From Haloferax marinum (GTDB lineage: Archaea; Halobacteriota; Halobacteria; Halobacteriales; Haloferacaceae), in the NCBI RefSeq assembly GCF_009674625.1, contig NZ_WKJQ01000001.1, positions 682,001 through 746,000 on the forward strand: 64,000 nucleotides of DNA. The letters are read 5' to 3'. The notes below the pieces were generated by a model, which did not search any database, was not told the origin of the DNA, and saw nothing but the letters and a program-made list of their open reading frames with translations. The stretch's first letter is position 1, and each line of letters begins with the position of its first letter. Positions 8,455-17,597 of the stretch are shown one piece after another. A program made the translations under genes and the position numbers.

Positions 8455-10872
8455 ATGAATACCACGACCCGAGCGGCAATCGCCGTCGTGTGTACCGCGG
8501 TGCTCGTGGCCACGTCGGTTCTCGGCGGGTCGTATCTCGGTCTCGCCGCACCACTGTCGGGAGACATCTACGACACGGTGTCCCCGCCGGGTGCGACGAA
8601 CGTAGAGAGTCCGTACGGGTCTGCGAGCGTCTGGTACGACGACGCTGGCGTCCCCCACATCGAGGCCGAAAACGAGGAGGCACTGTACTACGCCGTGGGC
8701 TACGTGCAGGCCCGTGACCGACTGTTCCAGATGGACCTCCAGCGGCGACTCGTCGGCGGAAAACTCTCGGCGATGGTCGGCAACTCGACGCTCGAATCGG
8801 ACCGATTCTACCGCAGTCTCGACTTCCAATCGGCCGCCGAGGCGTCGTGGCAGTCCGTGCGCGGAACCGACGTCGGCACGCCCATCGAAGCCTTCACCGC
8901 CGGCGTGAACTACTACGCGGACACCACCCCACTGCCGCCCGAATACGCCCTCCTCGACGCGGAGTTCGAAGCGTGGACACCGACTGACACCCTCCTCGTC
9001 GGGAAACTCATCTCGTGGCAACTCTCGGGGTCGTTCGCCGACCTGCGCCGGTCGACTACCGTCTCTCGGCTCGGCCCGAACGCGTCTGAACTCTACCCGT
9101 CAGAACTCGACCACGACGTCCCGATTATCCGTGAGTCGGCAGCGTCGGACGCCGAGTCGTTCTCCCCAACCGACGTGGTCGAAGAGACGGGAGAGTCGAC
9201 TGCGAACGCCGATGGCGACTTCGCTGCGCTCGCAGAGTGGACCGACCGGTACGACAAAGACCCGACCTACGGGTCGAACAACTGGGTCGTCTCCGGCGAC
9301 CACACTGCCTCTGGAAAACCACTACTCGCGAACGACCCGCACCTCTCGTTGACCGTCCCACCCATCTGGTACGAGATGCACCTCTCGACCGACGAGATGG
9401 ACGTCCGCGGCGTCGGGTTCCCAGGCATCCCGATGGTCGTCATCGGGCGGACTGCCGACGCCGCGTGGGGAGTGACCAACGTCGGCGGCGACTTCACCGA
9501 CCTCTACACCTACGAGATGCGAGACGGTGGATACGTCTACGACGGTGAGGTTCGGTCGTTCGAAACCGAGACCGAACTCATCGAAGTCGCGGGCGGTGAC
9601 GACGTCGAACTCACCGTCAGGAAGTCGGTTCACGGCCCGGTCATCGAACGCGGTGGGAAGACAGTCGGCGTCGCGTGGCCCGGTTTCTCCGCGACGAACG
9701 AATCGCTCGGCGTCTACCGACTCAACCACGCCGAATCTGTCGGAGAGATACGCGACGCGCTCCGAATCTGGGACGTGCCCGCACAGAACTTCGTCGCCGC
9801 CGACAGCGCGGGGAACACGCTCTACTACCCCGCCGGTCGCTATCCACTTCGCGTGACCGATGGCGCGGTCGTCCGCGGCGACACCATCTTCAACGGGTCT
9901 GCCGGCGAAGGTGAGTGGCGTGGCTACGAACCGTACGGACAGTCGTCGTGGGATGGGTTCGTCCCGTTCGAGTCGATTCCGCACGTCGACAACCCGGACC
10001 TCCTCGCCACGGCGAACCAGCGAACCATCGACGACCCGGCGTTCTACATGGGCACGTCGATGACCTACGCCGACCCCTACCGAGGGCAACGCATCTACGA
10101 CTTGCTCGACGACGCGGCCCGAGAAGGCGGTGTCACTGCGGAGACGATGAAACAGGTCCAGCGTGACGTTCACTCCGAGGCGGCGACGAGTTTCACTCCG
10201 TACGCGACTGCACCCGACGCAGTGTCCCAGATGTCGCCCGACGCGCGTGAACTCGTCTCCGAACTCGACGGATGGGACGGACAGATGCGCGCCGACTCGC
10301 GGGCCGCACTCGTCTACCGGGTCTGGGTCGACGAGTTCCGCAACGCGACGTTTAGCGACGAGTTCGAACCGCAGGGATTAGACGAGTCGTACTATCCGCG
10401 TCTCTACGTCTTACAGCGACTCGGCCCCGACGCTCGCTGGTACGACGACCGCTCGACTGCGGACGTGACCGAGACACGTGACGACGTCGCCGCGGACGCG
10501 ATGAACCGGACCGCGGCACGACTCGAACGAGAGGGGTGGAAGACGTACGGTGAGTTCAACAGACTCGACATGAACCACCCGTTCGACCGCGAGTTCCTGA
10601 ACTATCCAGAACGGCCGATGGACGGGTCACCGTACACCGTGTTCAACTTCCGGTCGTCGGGGGACACACAGGCCGGGAGCAGTTGGCGAATGGTCGTCGA
10701 CTTCTCTGCAGACGACGACTCTGTCGGGGTCGTCCCCGGCGGCCAGCGCGGCGTCTTCTGGTCCGACGAATACCACAGTCAACTGGACGAGTGGGCCGAC
10801 GGCGAGTACAAACCACTCACACTCGACCGACCGAGTGGGTCGCCCGACATCGTCTTCGGAGGGGCGCAATGA
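8455..10872 (+). CDS. Penicillin acylase family amidohydrolase
   Basis: An 805-residue Ntn-hydrolase precursor expected to cleave itself into alpha and beta chains. An N-terminal hydrophobic segment (AIAVVCTAVLVATSVLGGSYLG) is a signal peptide or anchor, so the enzyme works outside the cell or at its surface. The nucleophile is predicted as Ser274 in YGSNNWVVSGDHTASGKPLL, the new N-terminus of the beta chain; LANDPHL and GIPMVVIGRT are further family blocks. The alpha-chain motif HIEAENEEALYYAVGYVQARDRLFQMD is present. Natural substrates could be N-acyl homoserine lactones, N-acyl peptides or other amides; the sequence does not say. It starts a three-gene run with ATGA overlaps. Confidence 0.9.
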   Translation: MNTTTRAAIAVVCTAVLVATSVLGGSYLGLAAPLSGDIYDTVSPPGATNVESPYGSASVWYDDAGVPHIEAENEEALYYAVGYVQARDRLFQMDLQRRLVGGKLSAMVGNSTLESDRFYRSLDFQSAAEASWQSVRGTDVGTPIEAFTAGVNYYADTTPLPPEYALLDAEFEAWTPTDTLLVGKLISWQLSGSFADLRRSTTVSRLGPNASELYPSELDHDVPIIRESAASDAESFSPTDVVEETGESTANADGDFAALAEWTDRYDKDPTYGSNNWVVSGDHTASGKPLLANDPHLSLTVPPIWYEMHLSTDEMDVRGVGFPGIPMVVIGRTADAAWGVTNVGGDFTDLYTYEMRDGGYVYDGEVRSFETETELIEVAGGDDVELTVRKSVHGPVIERGGKTVGVAWPGFSATNESLGVYRLNHAESVGEIRDALRIWDVPAQNFVAADSAGNTLYYPAGRYPLRVTDGAVVRGDTIFNGSAGEGEWRGYEPYGQSSWDGFVPFESIPHVDNPDLLATANQRTIDDPAFYMGTSMTYADPYRGQRIYDLLDDAAREGGVTAETMKQVQRDVHSEAATSFTPYATAPDAVSQMSPDARELVSELDGWDGQMRADSRAALVYRVWVDEFRNATFSDEFEPQGLDESYYPRLYVLQRLGPDARWYDDRSTADVTETRDDVAADAMNRTAARLEREGWKTYGEFNRLDMNHPFDREFLNYPERPMDGSPYTVFNFRSSGDTQAGSSWRMVVDFSADDDSVGVVPGGQRGVFWSDEYHSQLDEWADGEYKPLTLDRPSGSPDIVFGGAQ

Positions 10873-11207
10873 GCGTCCTCTCTGAGGTTCGAACCGGTCG
10901 CCGTGCCGAACTCGCGCTGGTCGTGGCGACGGTAGTTGGCCTCGCCGCAGCGTCGGCTCACTGGGCGGGACTCGTCGTCGGAGGTGTCCTCGTCGGACTC
11001 CTCGCGACGTCGGTCAGTCGAGCAGTCGTACAGGGAGTCACCTTCGGCGGAATCGCGCTCTCGGTCCACGTCGGTCGCCTCTGGTTGCGAGGGGCGCTCG
11101 ACCCGTTCTTCGAGACCGGCATCCTGCTCGTGGTGACAGTCGCCATCGGGTTCGTCCTCCCGACCGTCGCGGCCGTCGGCACTCGCGCGCTCGTGGGCGA
11201 TGTCTGA
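10869..11207 (+). CDS. Small membrane protein in acylase operon
   Basis: A 112-residue protein with four predicted membrane helices (LALVVATVVGLAAASAHW, LVVGGVLVGLLATSVSRA, VTFGGIALSVHVGRLWL, GILLVVTVAIGFVLPTVAAV). Its ATG overlaps the acylase stop codon (ATGA), and its own stop overlaps the next start, so the three genes are almost certainly co-transcribed and translationally coupled. No named family is recognised. Its position suggests a role linked to the surface acylase or to the lipid enzyme after it. Confidence 0.7.
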   Translation: MSVLSEVRTGRRAELALVVATVVGLAAASAHWAGLVVGGVLVGLLATSVSRAVVQGVTFGGIALSVHVGRLWLRGALDPFFETGILLVVTVAIGFVLPTVAAVGTRALVGDV

Positions 11208-12054
11208 AGCGCTGTCCTCGGAAGCGACCGAACGGACTCGAGGGCGACTTCTCGGCGGCGGTGCAGTCACCCTCGCCGCCACGGTGAGTGTGGGATGGGG
11301 CCTCACCACGGCGTCTGCGTCGTCGGTGTCGTCCACCGACGCGGTGACGTGGACGAGCGCGACGATACTTGTCGTCGTCGGACTCTGGGCTTACACCTAC
11401 ATCTACGCCGCCGAAAACGTCGCAGACGAGCGTGGCGAAACCGCCGCTGTGGGTGACCACGTCGAGTACGACACACTGGGCCTCCCGACTGGGGTGACGC
11501 TGTTCCGAGGCCTCCTCGTCGCAGGCATCGCGGGCGTCGGAGCAGTGGCCGCACTCGGAGTCGTCACCGATTGGTTGGCGTGGGGTGCCGCGATAGGCTA
11601 CGGGCTCGCCGCGGCACTGGACGCTGTCGATGGATTCCTCGCACGACGATTGGGTCGAACCACGCGACTCGGCCAGCGACTCGACACCGCGGTCGATGCC
11701 TTCGGTCTACTCGTCGCACCGCTCGCAGGAGTCGTTCTCGGCCAACTCCCGTGGTGGTATCTCTCGGTCGGTGTCGCACGCTACGTCTTCGTCGCCGGCC
11801 TCTGGTGGCGCGAGCGAACCGGGCGGCCGACGTTCGACCTTCCCCCTCGGGAATCTCGACGCGTCCTCGCCGGCCTCCAGATGGCAGTCGTTCCGGTCGC
11901 ACTCGCCCCGAATGTTGGCGACGCGTGGATACCGCTCGTCGCTGGCGCCGCTGCGAGCGGGTTGCTCGTTGGATTCGGGCGAGATTGGCTCTACGTCTCG
12001 GGACGACTCGAAGCAGGAGTCTGGGACAGACCAGACACGCCGACGAGAGACTAA
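11200..12054 (+). CDS. CDP-alcohol phosphatidyltransferase family protein
   Basis: A 284-residue membrane protein. The central signature LDAVDGFLARRLGRTTRLGQRLDTAVDAFG fits D-x2-DG-x2-AR-xn-G-x3-D-x3-D, so a catalytic CDP-lipid or CDP-polyol transferase fold is present, flanked by about six membrane helices. Unlike pssA at 1156, the signature lies near the middle (after about 145 residues), and the N-terminal third carries two extra helices. The substrate is unknown; inositol-phosphate, glycerol and serine types share this motif. It overlaps the preceding gene by 8 bp and ends in a 4-bp tail-to-tail overlap with the methyltransferase gene. Confidence 0.82.
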   Translation: MSEALSSEATERTRGRLLGGGAVTLAATVSVGWGLTTASASSVSSTDAVTWTSATILVVVGLWAYTYIYAAENVADERGETAAVGDHVEYDTLGLPTGVTLFRGLLVAGIAGVGAVAALGVVTDWLAWGAAIGYGLAAALDAVDGFLARRLGRTTRLGQRLDTAVDAFGLLVAPLAGVVLGQLPWWYLSVGVARYVFVAGLWWRERTGRPTFDLPPRESRRVLAGLQMAVVPVALAPNVGDAWIPLVAGAAASGLLVGFGRDWLYVSGRLEAGVWDRPDTPTRD

Positions 12055-12956
12055 CCGAGTTGCGCGAGGATGTCGAGATTGTGGGCGACGTAGGACAGTT
12101 CGTCAGTCTCTACCTGTCGGTGCCGAGTCGCAAGCCACTCTCGGAGCGTCTCGTCGTCGACAGCGTCTGACTTCCCGAGCGACTGTTCGAAGAATCCGAG
12201 GATGTGGTCGAGGAAGACGCGCTCGTGGTCGTCGTGTTCCGGGTGGACGACCCAGTCAGACCCGCCTGCACCGATGACTCGTGCGCCGAGTTCCGGGAGG
12301 ACCGAGAGGAGGTCAGACCCCGTTTCCGGCCCCGCGCTCTCGCCGTCTCGCATCGTTTCGTGGTAGGCGGCGACGACATCGTCGTCGGCGTCGTGCGCAG
12401 GGCGGAACGCGGTTCGGCCGTCGAAGGTAATCGGTGCGTAGAGATAGCCGCCGTCGACGACTCGAGAGAGGATGGTCGAGACGGCACGTCTGAGCGGGAG
12501 CAGGTCGAACACCGCGTGTCCGATCGCGAGGTCGATTGCCCTCGGAAGCGCCGACATGGCGTCGAAGAGGTCGCTCGTCATGTAGGTGAGAGAGACCTGT
12601 CGGCCGTGTCGTTCGATTCGAAACCCATCTTTCGTGGGTGAGGCCGCCCATCCAGCGGCCCGTGCCCACTTCGCGAACGCGGCCGCGGCCTCGTCTGCCA
12701 TGCCCTTCCGCCGGTCAACCATGACGTACTTTATCTCGTCGTGGCCGTCGAAGACACCCCACGAGAGCAGTCGTCGGCACATCGCCCCCGTCCCCGCCCC
12801 GACCGAGACGACACGAAGTGGTTCACCGGGTTTCGAATCGGCGCGTCTGCCCAGACGGTCTCCAAGCTCCGCGAGCGTGGGTCGGTGGAGCGCGCGGTCG
12901 TCTATCGCCTCCTTCGACCGGAGATAACGCACGAACGGGTCGTCGTGTCTGGTCAC
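12051..12956 (-). CDS. SAM-dependent methyltransferase-like protein
   Basis: Predicted 301-residue class I methyltransferase. The SAM-binding motif I is LRVVSVGAGTGAMCRRLL; an acidic second strand (YVMVDRRKGM) and the post-motif IDLAIGHAVFDLLPLRRAV follow. The frame is open to 13166, but I place the start at GTG 12956 (VTRHDDPFVRYLRSKE) because a TATA-like element lies about 26 nt upstream and the upstream residues have atypical composition. The C-terminal half (GGYLYAPITFDGRTAF, HDDHERVFLDHILGFFEQS) is unlike common small-molecule methyltransferases. The substrate is unknown. It is convergent with the CDP-alcohol transferase. Confidence 0.75.
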   Translation of the reverse strand: MTRHDDPFVRYLRSKEAIDDRALHRPTLAELGDRLGRRADSKPGEPLRVVSVGAGTGAMCRRLLSWGVFDGHDEIKYVMVDRRKGMADEAAAAFAKWARAAGWAASPTKDGFRIERHGRQVSLTYMTSDLFDAMSALPRAIDLAIGHAVFDLLPLRRAVSTILSRVVDGGYLYAPITFDGRTAFRPAHDADDDVVAAYHETMRDGESAGPETGSDLLSVLPELGARVIGAGGSDWVVHPEHDDHERVFLDHILGFFEQSLGKSDAVDDETLREWLATRHRQVETDELSYVAHNLDILAQLG

Positions 12957-12979
12957 GAACGCCCCGTCTCGTCGGATTG

Positions 12980-12988
12980 GTATAATCG
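12980..12988 (-). promoter_or_regulatory. TATA element deciding the GTG start
   Basis: On the minus strand the stretch reads GATTATACC, centred about 27 nt upstream of GTG 12956. Leaderless transcription from here would exclude the far ATG at 13166. Confidence 0.5.
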
Positions 12989-13186
12989 TTCGCCTGGAAC
13001 AGACTGCGTGACCGAGACGAGACGTCGGAGATGGAAACGACGTCGGTCCGCAATCGGGTGAACCGTCGACCGAGACAGAATCACCTGTTTCACCAGTTTT
13101 GCCCATCGTTCCTCGCTGGCGACGGAGACAGAAATCCAGGAATCGCCCGGAAAGTATTTGATTCACTTCCCGAGAATTAACGCCAA

Positions 13187-15286
13187 ATGGATAGCGAGAT
13201 TATCGACGCGGTGACTGGGTGGGACTCCGCTCCTGCAGAGCGGGGGTACGGTGGCCTCCGGTCACTCGCAGACGACGGCTTCTCCGGTGCCGTCGTAGCC
13301 GGCATGACGTGGGGCTTCATGCTCAACGGTCGTCTCCTCGGGGTTTTCGACGGGACGATAGCCGACTTCGACGACGAATCGTTCGAAGCCTATCGCGCGC
13401 CAGACCCGTCGTTGCCACTCCTCTATGCGATGCAGGAGACCGGCGGCGACGTGCGCGCGCAGTACTACTCAGAAGATACACCGCTGAACGACGCCAACAG
13501 CACACTCTCTGCCGGTGGGTTCACGGGCTACGTGGAACTCTCAGAGAACGTTCTCTCGGGAGACTACTACACCGTCTACCACGGTGGGAAATCGATGAGC
13601 GTCGCCTTCGTCGGCAACAGTAGTCGTCTCGTCACGGGCGACGAAGCGTTCGAACTCGCCGACGACGAGATTGGAATCTACAAAGTGTACGACGTGGACA
13701 TCGACCTCGTCGAGATTCCGGGCGACGACGGTGACGACGCGAGTGCCGAAGACGACACGACCGACGCTGCAGTCGGTGGCGCGGCCGGTGGGGCCGACGC
13801 CGAATCCGACGAGCAGGACGAACCCGTCTCCGACACCGAGTCACCGACGATAGAGCGTGCCGAGGCGAACGGTGGAGCCGAATCGGCGAGTTCGACGCCG
13901 AGTGCAGACACGTCAAACGCCGACGCAACTGGGGCGTCGGCCACGGAGCAAACGGCGAGTAGTACGACCGACACTGCGACGCAAGTCCCGCAGGCCGAAT
14001 CGTCTACAGACGACACTCCTGCTTCGACGACCTCAGCCAGTGCGACGACGGCCGACAGTGGCTCGAAAAACGGGTCGTCGTCGGACGCAGATGACGACGA
14101 CGACGGTGACGACGTCTTCTCCGCCGAAGCAGAGTGGCGAAACGCCCGCTCGATTCCGTCGCTCGACCCGCGAGATTCGGAAGGGGAGTCGGTGAAGGAC
14201 CGGCCTGGAAAAGGCCGCCGTGGGAAACAGGGACCGAAGCGAGCCAAACGCTCCCGCAGTTCCTCCACTCAGAACCCGTCGAAATCGTCCACCTCGAATG
14301 GGTCGTCGAGTTCTCCCTCGACGAGTTCGAAGCCGACGAAGCCGACCTCGGCGGTCTCTGCCGGCAAAGTCCAGTCGCTCCGAGAAGAACTCGCGTCGGT
14401 CAAATCCGAACGTGACAGTCTCGTATCCGAGCGAGACACGCTCCAACGCGAACGCGACGAATATCGCCAGCGGGCAGACGAACTCGAGAGTCGAGTCGAA
14501 GAACTCGAATCGGAACTCGAAGATATCCGAGCGGAACTGGACGAAAACGGTGTCACGCTGACCGACCGCTCGATGCCCGCAGACGAAGCGCTCCGCGGAA
14601 CGAATCTGTTCGTCCGCTACGCGAAAAAGAGCGGTGCGACGCTGGAGAAGGCACACGCTGGACAGGCGAAACAGGACGACGTCGTAGAGAACCTCCGTCT
14701 CGAACACCACACGACGTTCGACGTCGAGGGACTCGGTGTCGACGGCAAGCCATACGAGGAGTTCCTCCACGACTCGGCCGAGTTCGGATTCGCCAAGTGG
14801 GCCGTCACCGACCTCCTCTACGAGATTGGCCAGACGGGCAATCGGTCGAGTCTCGCAGGTGTCTTCGACTCGATTCCGGAGGTCGACCGAATCGAACTCT
14901 ACGGAACCGTCTCGATACCGATCGACGAGGGTGAAAGCGAGTCTCGACGGTTCGACATCATCTTCCGCGACCAGATGGGCAACCCGCTGTTCGTCGCGAA
15001 CATGAACGACTCCCGTGACCCAGCGACGTATTCGATGGTCCAACAACTCATCAACGACTCGAAGAACGTGGCCGACGGCAACGAGACCCTCGGGTCGGCG
15101 TTCGTCGTCACGAAGAGTTTCTTCGAACCAGAGGCGCTCGAAGCGGCCACCGAAGAGACCGGTGGCGGACTCTTGAGTCGGTCGAAGCGCAAGAGCTTCG
15201 TGAAACTCTCACGCAAACAGGGCTATCATCTCTGTCTGGTCGAAGCGCGGAGTGGCGAGTTCCACCTGAACGTCCCCGACCTGTAA
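13187..15286 (+). CDS. Large coiled-coil protein of unknown function
   Basis: A 699-residue protein in three parts. Residues 1-180 form a globular domain (GYGGLRSLADDGFSGAVVAG, GVFDGTIADF, YYTVYHGGKSMSVAFVG). Residues about 185-390 are a low-complexity Asp/Ser/Thr/Glu linker that turns basic at its end (GRRGKQGPKRAKRS). Residues about 393-455 are a strong coiled coil of Glu/Arg heptads (VQSLREELASVKSERDSL and onward). Residues about 470-699 form a second globular domain with FVRYAKKSGATLEKAH, RRFDIIFRDQMGNPLFVANM and CLVEARSGEFHLNVPDL; the RFDIIF/PLFVANM pattern recalls nuclease-fold cores but I see no firm catalytic set. There is no membrane segment. Well conserved haloarchaeal architecture is likely, function unknown. 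Confidence 0.8.
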   Translation: MDSEIIDAVTGWDSAPAERGYGGLRSLADDGFSGAVVAGMTWGFMLNGRLLGVFDGTIADFDDESFEAYRAPDPSLPLLYAMQETGGDVRAQYYSEDTPLNDANSTLSAGGFTGYVELSENVLSGDYYTVYHGGKSMSVAFVGNSSRLVTGDEAFELADDEIGIYKVYDVDIDLVEIPGDDGDDASAEDDTTDAAVGGAAGGADAESDEQDEPVSDTESPTIERAEANGGAESASSTPSADTSNADATGASATEQTASSTTDTATQVPQAESSTDDTPASTTSASATTADSGSKNGSSSDADDDDDGDDVFSAEAEWRNARSIPSLDPRDSEGESVKDRPGKGRRGKQGPKRAKRSRSSSTQNPSKSSTSNGSSSSPSTSSKPTKPTSAVSAGKVQSLREELASVKSERDSLVSERDTLQRERDEYRQRADELESRVEELESELEDIRAELDENGVTLTDRSMPADEALRGTNLFVRYAKKSGATLEKAHAGQAKQDDVVENLRLEHHTTFDVEGLGVDGKPYEEFLHDSAEFGFAKWAVTDLLYEIGQTGNRSSLAGVFDSIPEVDRIELYGTVSIPIDEGESESRRFDIIFRDQMGNPLFVANMNDSRDPATYSMVQQLINDSKNVADGNETLGSAFVVTKSFFEPEALEAATEETGGGLLSRSKRKSFVKLSRKQGYHLCLVEARSGEFHLNVPDL

Positions 15287-15542
15287 CTCGGCGGACGGAA
15301 CGGGTCGGCTTTTCGACGCGTCGCGAGCGAAATACGACGTTCAGCGACAGAAGAGGAAGACTGCTCGGAGAGAGACGTCGCTCGTAACATAGTTGGTCTG
15401 GTTCGAATACCGAGTGACCGCGTATTATCGGCCCGGACGCGGCCACACCTGTCGGTGTTCAGCGGCGCGGGTGTCCCCAGCAGGAGCCAGATGTACCAGA
15501 GGTGACTCGTCGTGGAAACTTAGACGACCGCGCGTAACGGAA

Positions 15543-15848
15543 TTAACTCTCGATTTCTGCAGCTTCTTCGATCTTCATCGATTCGAGCTTGGTGACAATC
15601 TCGTCGAGCTTTCCGTCGAGTTCGTCGACGAACTCGTCGGTTCGCTCGGTCTTGATTGCGCCTTGGCTGGAGGGCTCGATAAGGTTCTCTTCTTCGAGAA
15701 CGCGAAGCGAGTACCGTACCTTGTGGTGTGGGTAGCCAGTTTCGTTCGACATCTTGACGATGCCGATTGGCTCGTTATCGATAACCATCTTCAGAACCTG
15801 GAGATGGCGCTCCAACATATCGACTTCTTTCTCAAGTCGGTCTATCAT
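15543..15848 (-). CDS. Winged-helix transcriptional regulator
   Basis: A 101-residue regulator. An N-terminal helix (MIDRLEKEVDMLERHLQVLKMV) leads into a winged helix-turn-helix (IVKMSNETGYPHHKVRYSLRVLEEENLIEPSSQGA), then a C-terminal amphipathic helix with heptad pattern likely used for dimers. I choose ATG 15848 rather than 15917 because a TATA-like CTTTAA sits at 15875-15880, matching a leaderless start. It stands alone between the coiled-coil gene and purA, which faces away; a role in regulating either neighbour is possible but unproven. Confidence 0.75.
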   Translation of the reverse strand: MIDRLEKEVDMLERHLQVLKMVIDNEPIGIVKMSNETGYPHHKVRYSLRVLEEENLIEPSSQGAIKTERTDEFVDELDGKLDEIVTKLESMKIEEAAEIES

Positions 15849-16016
15849 GCCATTTGTTAACTCTTCTTGGGAGGCTTTAAGCCTTGCCCTCTTCGGTGGC
15901 GAATAATAAGATGACACGGCCGTACTACGGCCAGATGCGATACCATTGCGTTCCCACGGACACTAATTAACGGTTGTGTTATCCATCGGCATGGAGATGC
16001 GAGTTCGTGACGGAAT

Positions 16017-16056
16017 CGAACTCTGGTTCGTGTGAAGTATACACGAACGTGTATTT
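16017..16056 (+). promoter_or_regulatory. Candidate purine operator upstream of purA
   Basis: Two adjacent palindromes precede purA. CGAAC-TCTG-GTTCG covers 16017-16030, and ATACAC-GAAC-GTGTAT lies within 16036-16056. The second closely matches, 20 of 23 bases, a palindrome in the divergent purNH/purB control region (57696-57718, reverse strand). Consensus GTATACAMGAACGWGTAT. It ends about 20 bp before the purA TATA-like box (GTTTAG, near 16080), a suitable place for an activator or repressor. Confidence 0.5.
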
Positions 16057-16109
16057 GTTCGAGAGCAGTACCGTAATGTGTTTAGTGCGTCGCGGGGAAC
16101 GGCCGACGT

Positions 16110-17447
16110 ATGACTGTTACCATCGTCGGTTCGCAACTCGGCGACGAGGGCAAAGGTGCGCTCGTCGACCTGTGGGGCGGCGACGCTGACGTCGTCGTCC
16201 GATATCAGGGCGGCGACAACGCCGGCCACACCGTCGTCGAAGACGGCGAAGAGTACAAATTATCGCTCGTCCCGAGTGGGGCCGTCCGCGACAAAGTGGG
16301 CGTGCTCGGCAACGGCTGTGTCATCAACCCGCGGACGCTCTTCTCCGAAATCGACGCCCTCCGCGAGCGCGGCCTCGAGCCCGACGTGCGTCTGGCGAAG
16401 CGCGCGCACGTCATCATGCCGTACCACCGCCGTCTCGACAACATCGAAGAGGAAGCGAAGGCAGACTCCGACGAAGACCTCGTCGTCGGCACGACCGGCC
16501 GCGGTATCGGCCCGACCTACGAGGATAAAGCCGGCCGTCGCGGTATTCGCGTCGGTGACCTCCTGGACCCCGAAATACTCCGGAAGCGACTCGAATACGT
16601 CGTCCCGCAGAAGAAAGCACTCATCGAGGACGTCTACGGACTCGAAGCCGGTGAGGAGTGCGACATCGACGCGCTCGTCGAGGAGTTCACCGAGTTCGGC
16701 CGCCGACTCCGCGAAGACGACATGGCCATCAACTGTGGTGACTTCCTCGCAGAACGGCGCGAAGCGGGCGAGAACGTGATGTTCGAGGGCGCACAGGGGA
16801 CGCTCATCGACATCGACCACGGGAGCTACCCGTACGTGACCTCCTCCAACCCGACTGCTGGCGGTGCGGCCACCGGGAGCGGTGTCGGACCGACCGTCGT
16901 CGGCCAGGGTGAAGTCGTCGGCATCGTCAAAGCGTATCTCTCTCGTGTCGGCGAGGGACCGATGCCGACCGAACTGAAGAACGACGAACGCGACGAAGAA
17001 CTCGCAGACTTCATCCGCGAGAAGGGTGGCGAGTTCGGAACCGTCACCGGTCGCCCACGCCGTATCGGATGGCTCGACATGCCGATGCTCCGCCACGCCG
17101 CCCGCGTCAGCGGATTCACCGGAATCGCCGTCAACCACCTCGACGTGCTCGCCGGCCTCGACGAAATCAAGGTCGGTCACGCCTACGAACTCGAGGGCGA
17201 CGAGCGACTCACCATGCCCGCGACCACCGAGCGCTGGGACGAGTGTGAACCCATCCTCAAGGAGTTCGACACGTGGCCGGAAGTCGACTGGACCGAAGTC
17301 GCAGAAGAGGGCTACGACGCCATCCCAGACGCCGCCCAGGACTACCTCGAGTATCTCTCCGACGAACTCGACGTCCCCGTCTACGCCGTCGGTGTCGGCC
17401 CAGACCGCGCACAGACCGTCCACCTCGCGAACCCGTTCGACCAGTAA
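16110..17447 (+). CDS. purA: Adenylosuccinate synthetase
   Basis: GTP-dependent enzyme of 445 residues that joins aspartate to IMP to form adenylosuccinate, the first step from IMP to AMP. Motifs are classic: the glycine-rich loop GSQLGDEGKG (residues 7-16), GDNAGHTV, GTTGRGIGPTYEDK, EGAQGTLIDIDHGSYPYVTSSN, and the GTP/guanine region AVGVGPDR near the end. Length fits the family. It is monocistronic, with a palindromic motif shared with the purNH/purB promoter region upstream; PurB, the next enzyme, is encoded at 57835. Confidence 0.96.
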   Translation: MTVTIVGSQLGDEGKGALVDLWGGDADVVVRYQGGDNAGHTVVEDGEEYKLSLVPSGAVRDKVGVLGNGCVINPRTLFSEIDALRERGLEPDVRLAKRAHVIMPYHRRLDNIEEEAKADSDEDLVVGTTGRGIGPTYEDKAGRRGIRVGDLLDPEILRKRLEYVVPQKKALIEDVYGLEAGEECDIDALVEEFTEFGRRLREDDMAINCGDFLAERREAGENVMFEGAQGTLIDIDHGSYPYVTSSNPTAGGAATGSGVGPTVVGQGEVVGIVKAYLSRVGEGPMPTELKNDERDEELADFIREKGGEFGTVTGRPRRIGWLDMPMLRHAARVSGFTGIAVNHLDVLAGLDEIKVGHAYELEGDERLTMPATTERWDECEPILKEFDTWPEVDWTEVAEEGYDAIPDAAQDYLEYLSDELDVPVYAVGVGPDRAQTVHLANPFDQ

Positions 17448-17564
17448 GCCGAATCTTCGACGAATCAGCCCCGACCGTTCGGCGCTGTTCGTCACCCGGA
17501 CTCTTTTGCGCCGTCCTCGACTCGTCGCGCCGAAGCGTTGCGACCACCCGGCGTCGAACCCGTA

Positions 17565-17575
17565 CGCTTTTACTT
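17565..17575 (+). promoter_or_regulatory. TATA-like box of trm112
   Basis: CTTTTACTTGA lies 23-33 nt before ATG 17598, supporting leaderless expression of this 61-codon gene. Confidence 0.45.
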
Positions 17576-17597
17576 GACGCAATCCACCGTCACGACA

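Noticed and set aside
16260-17582. 440-codon minus-strand frame over purA
   Set aside because: It is the antisense of a well-identified enzyme; high GC codons keep the reverse frame open.
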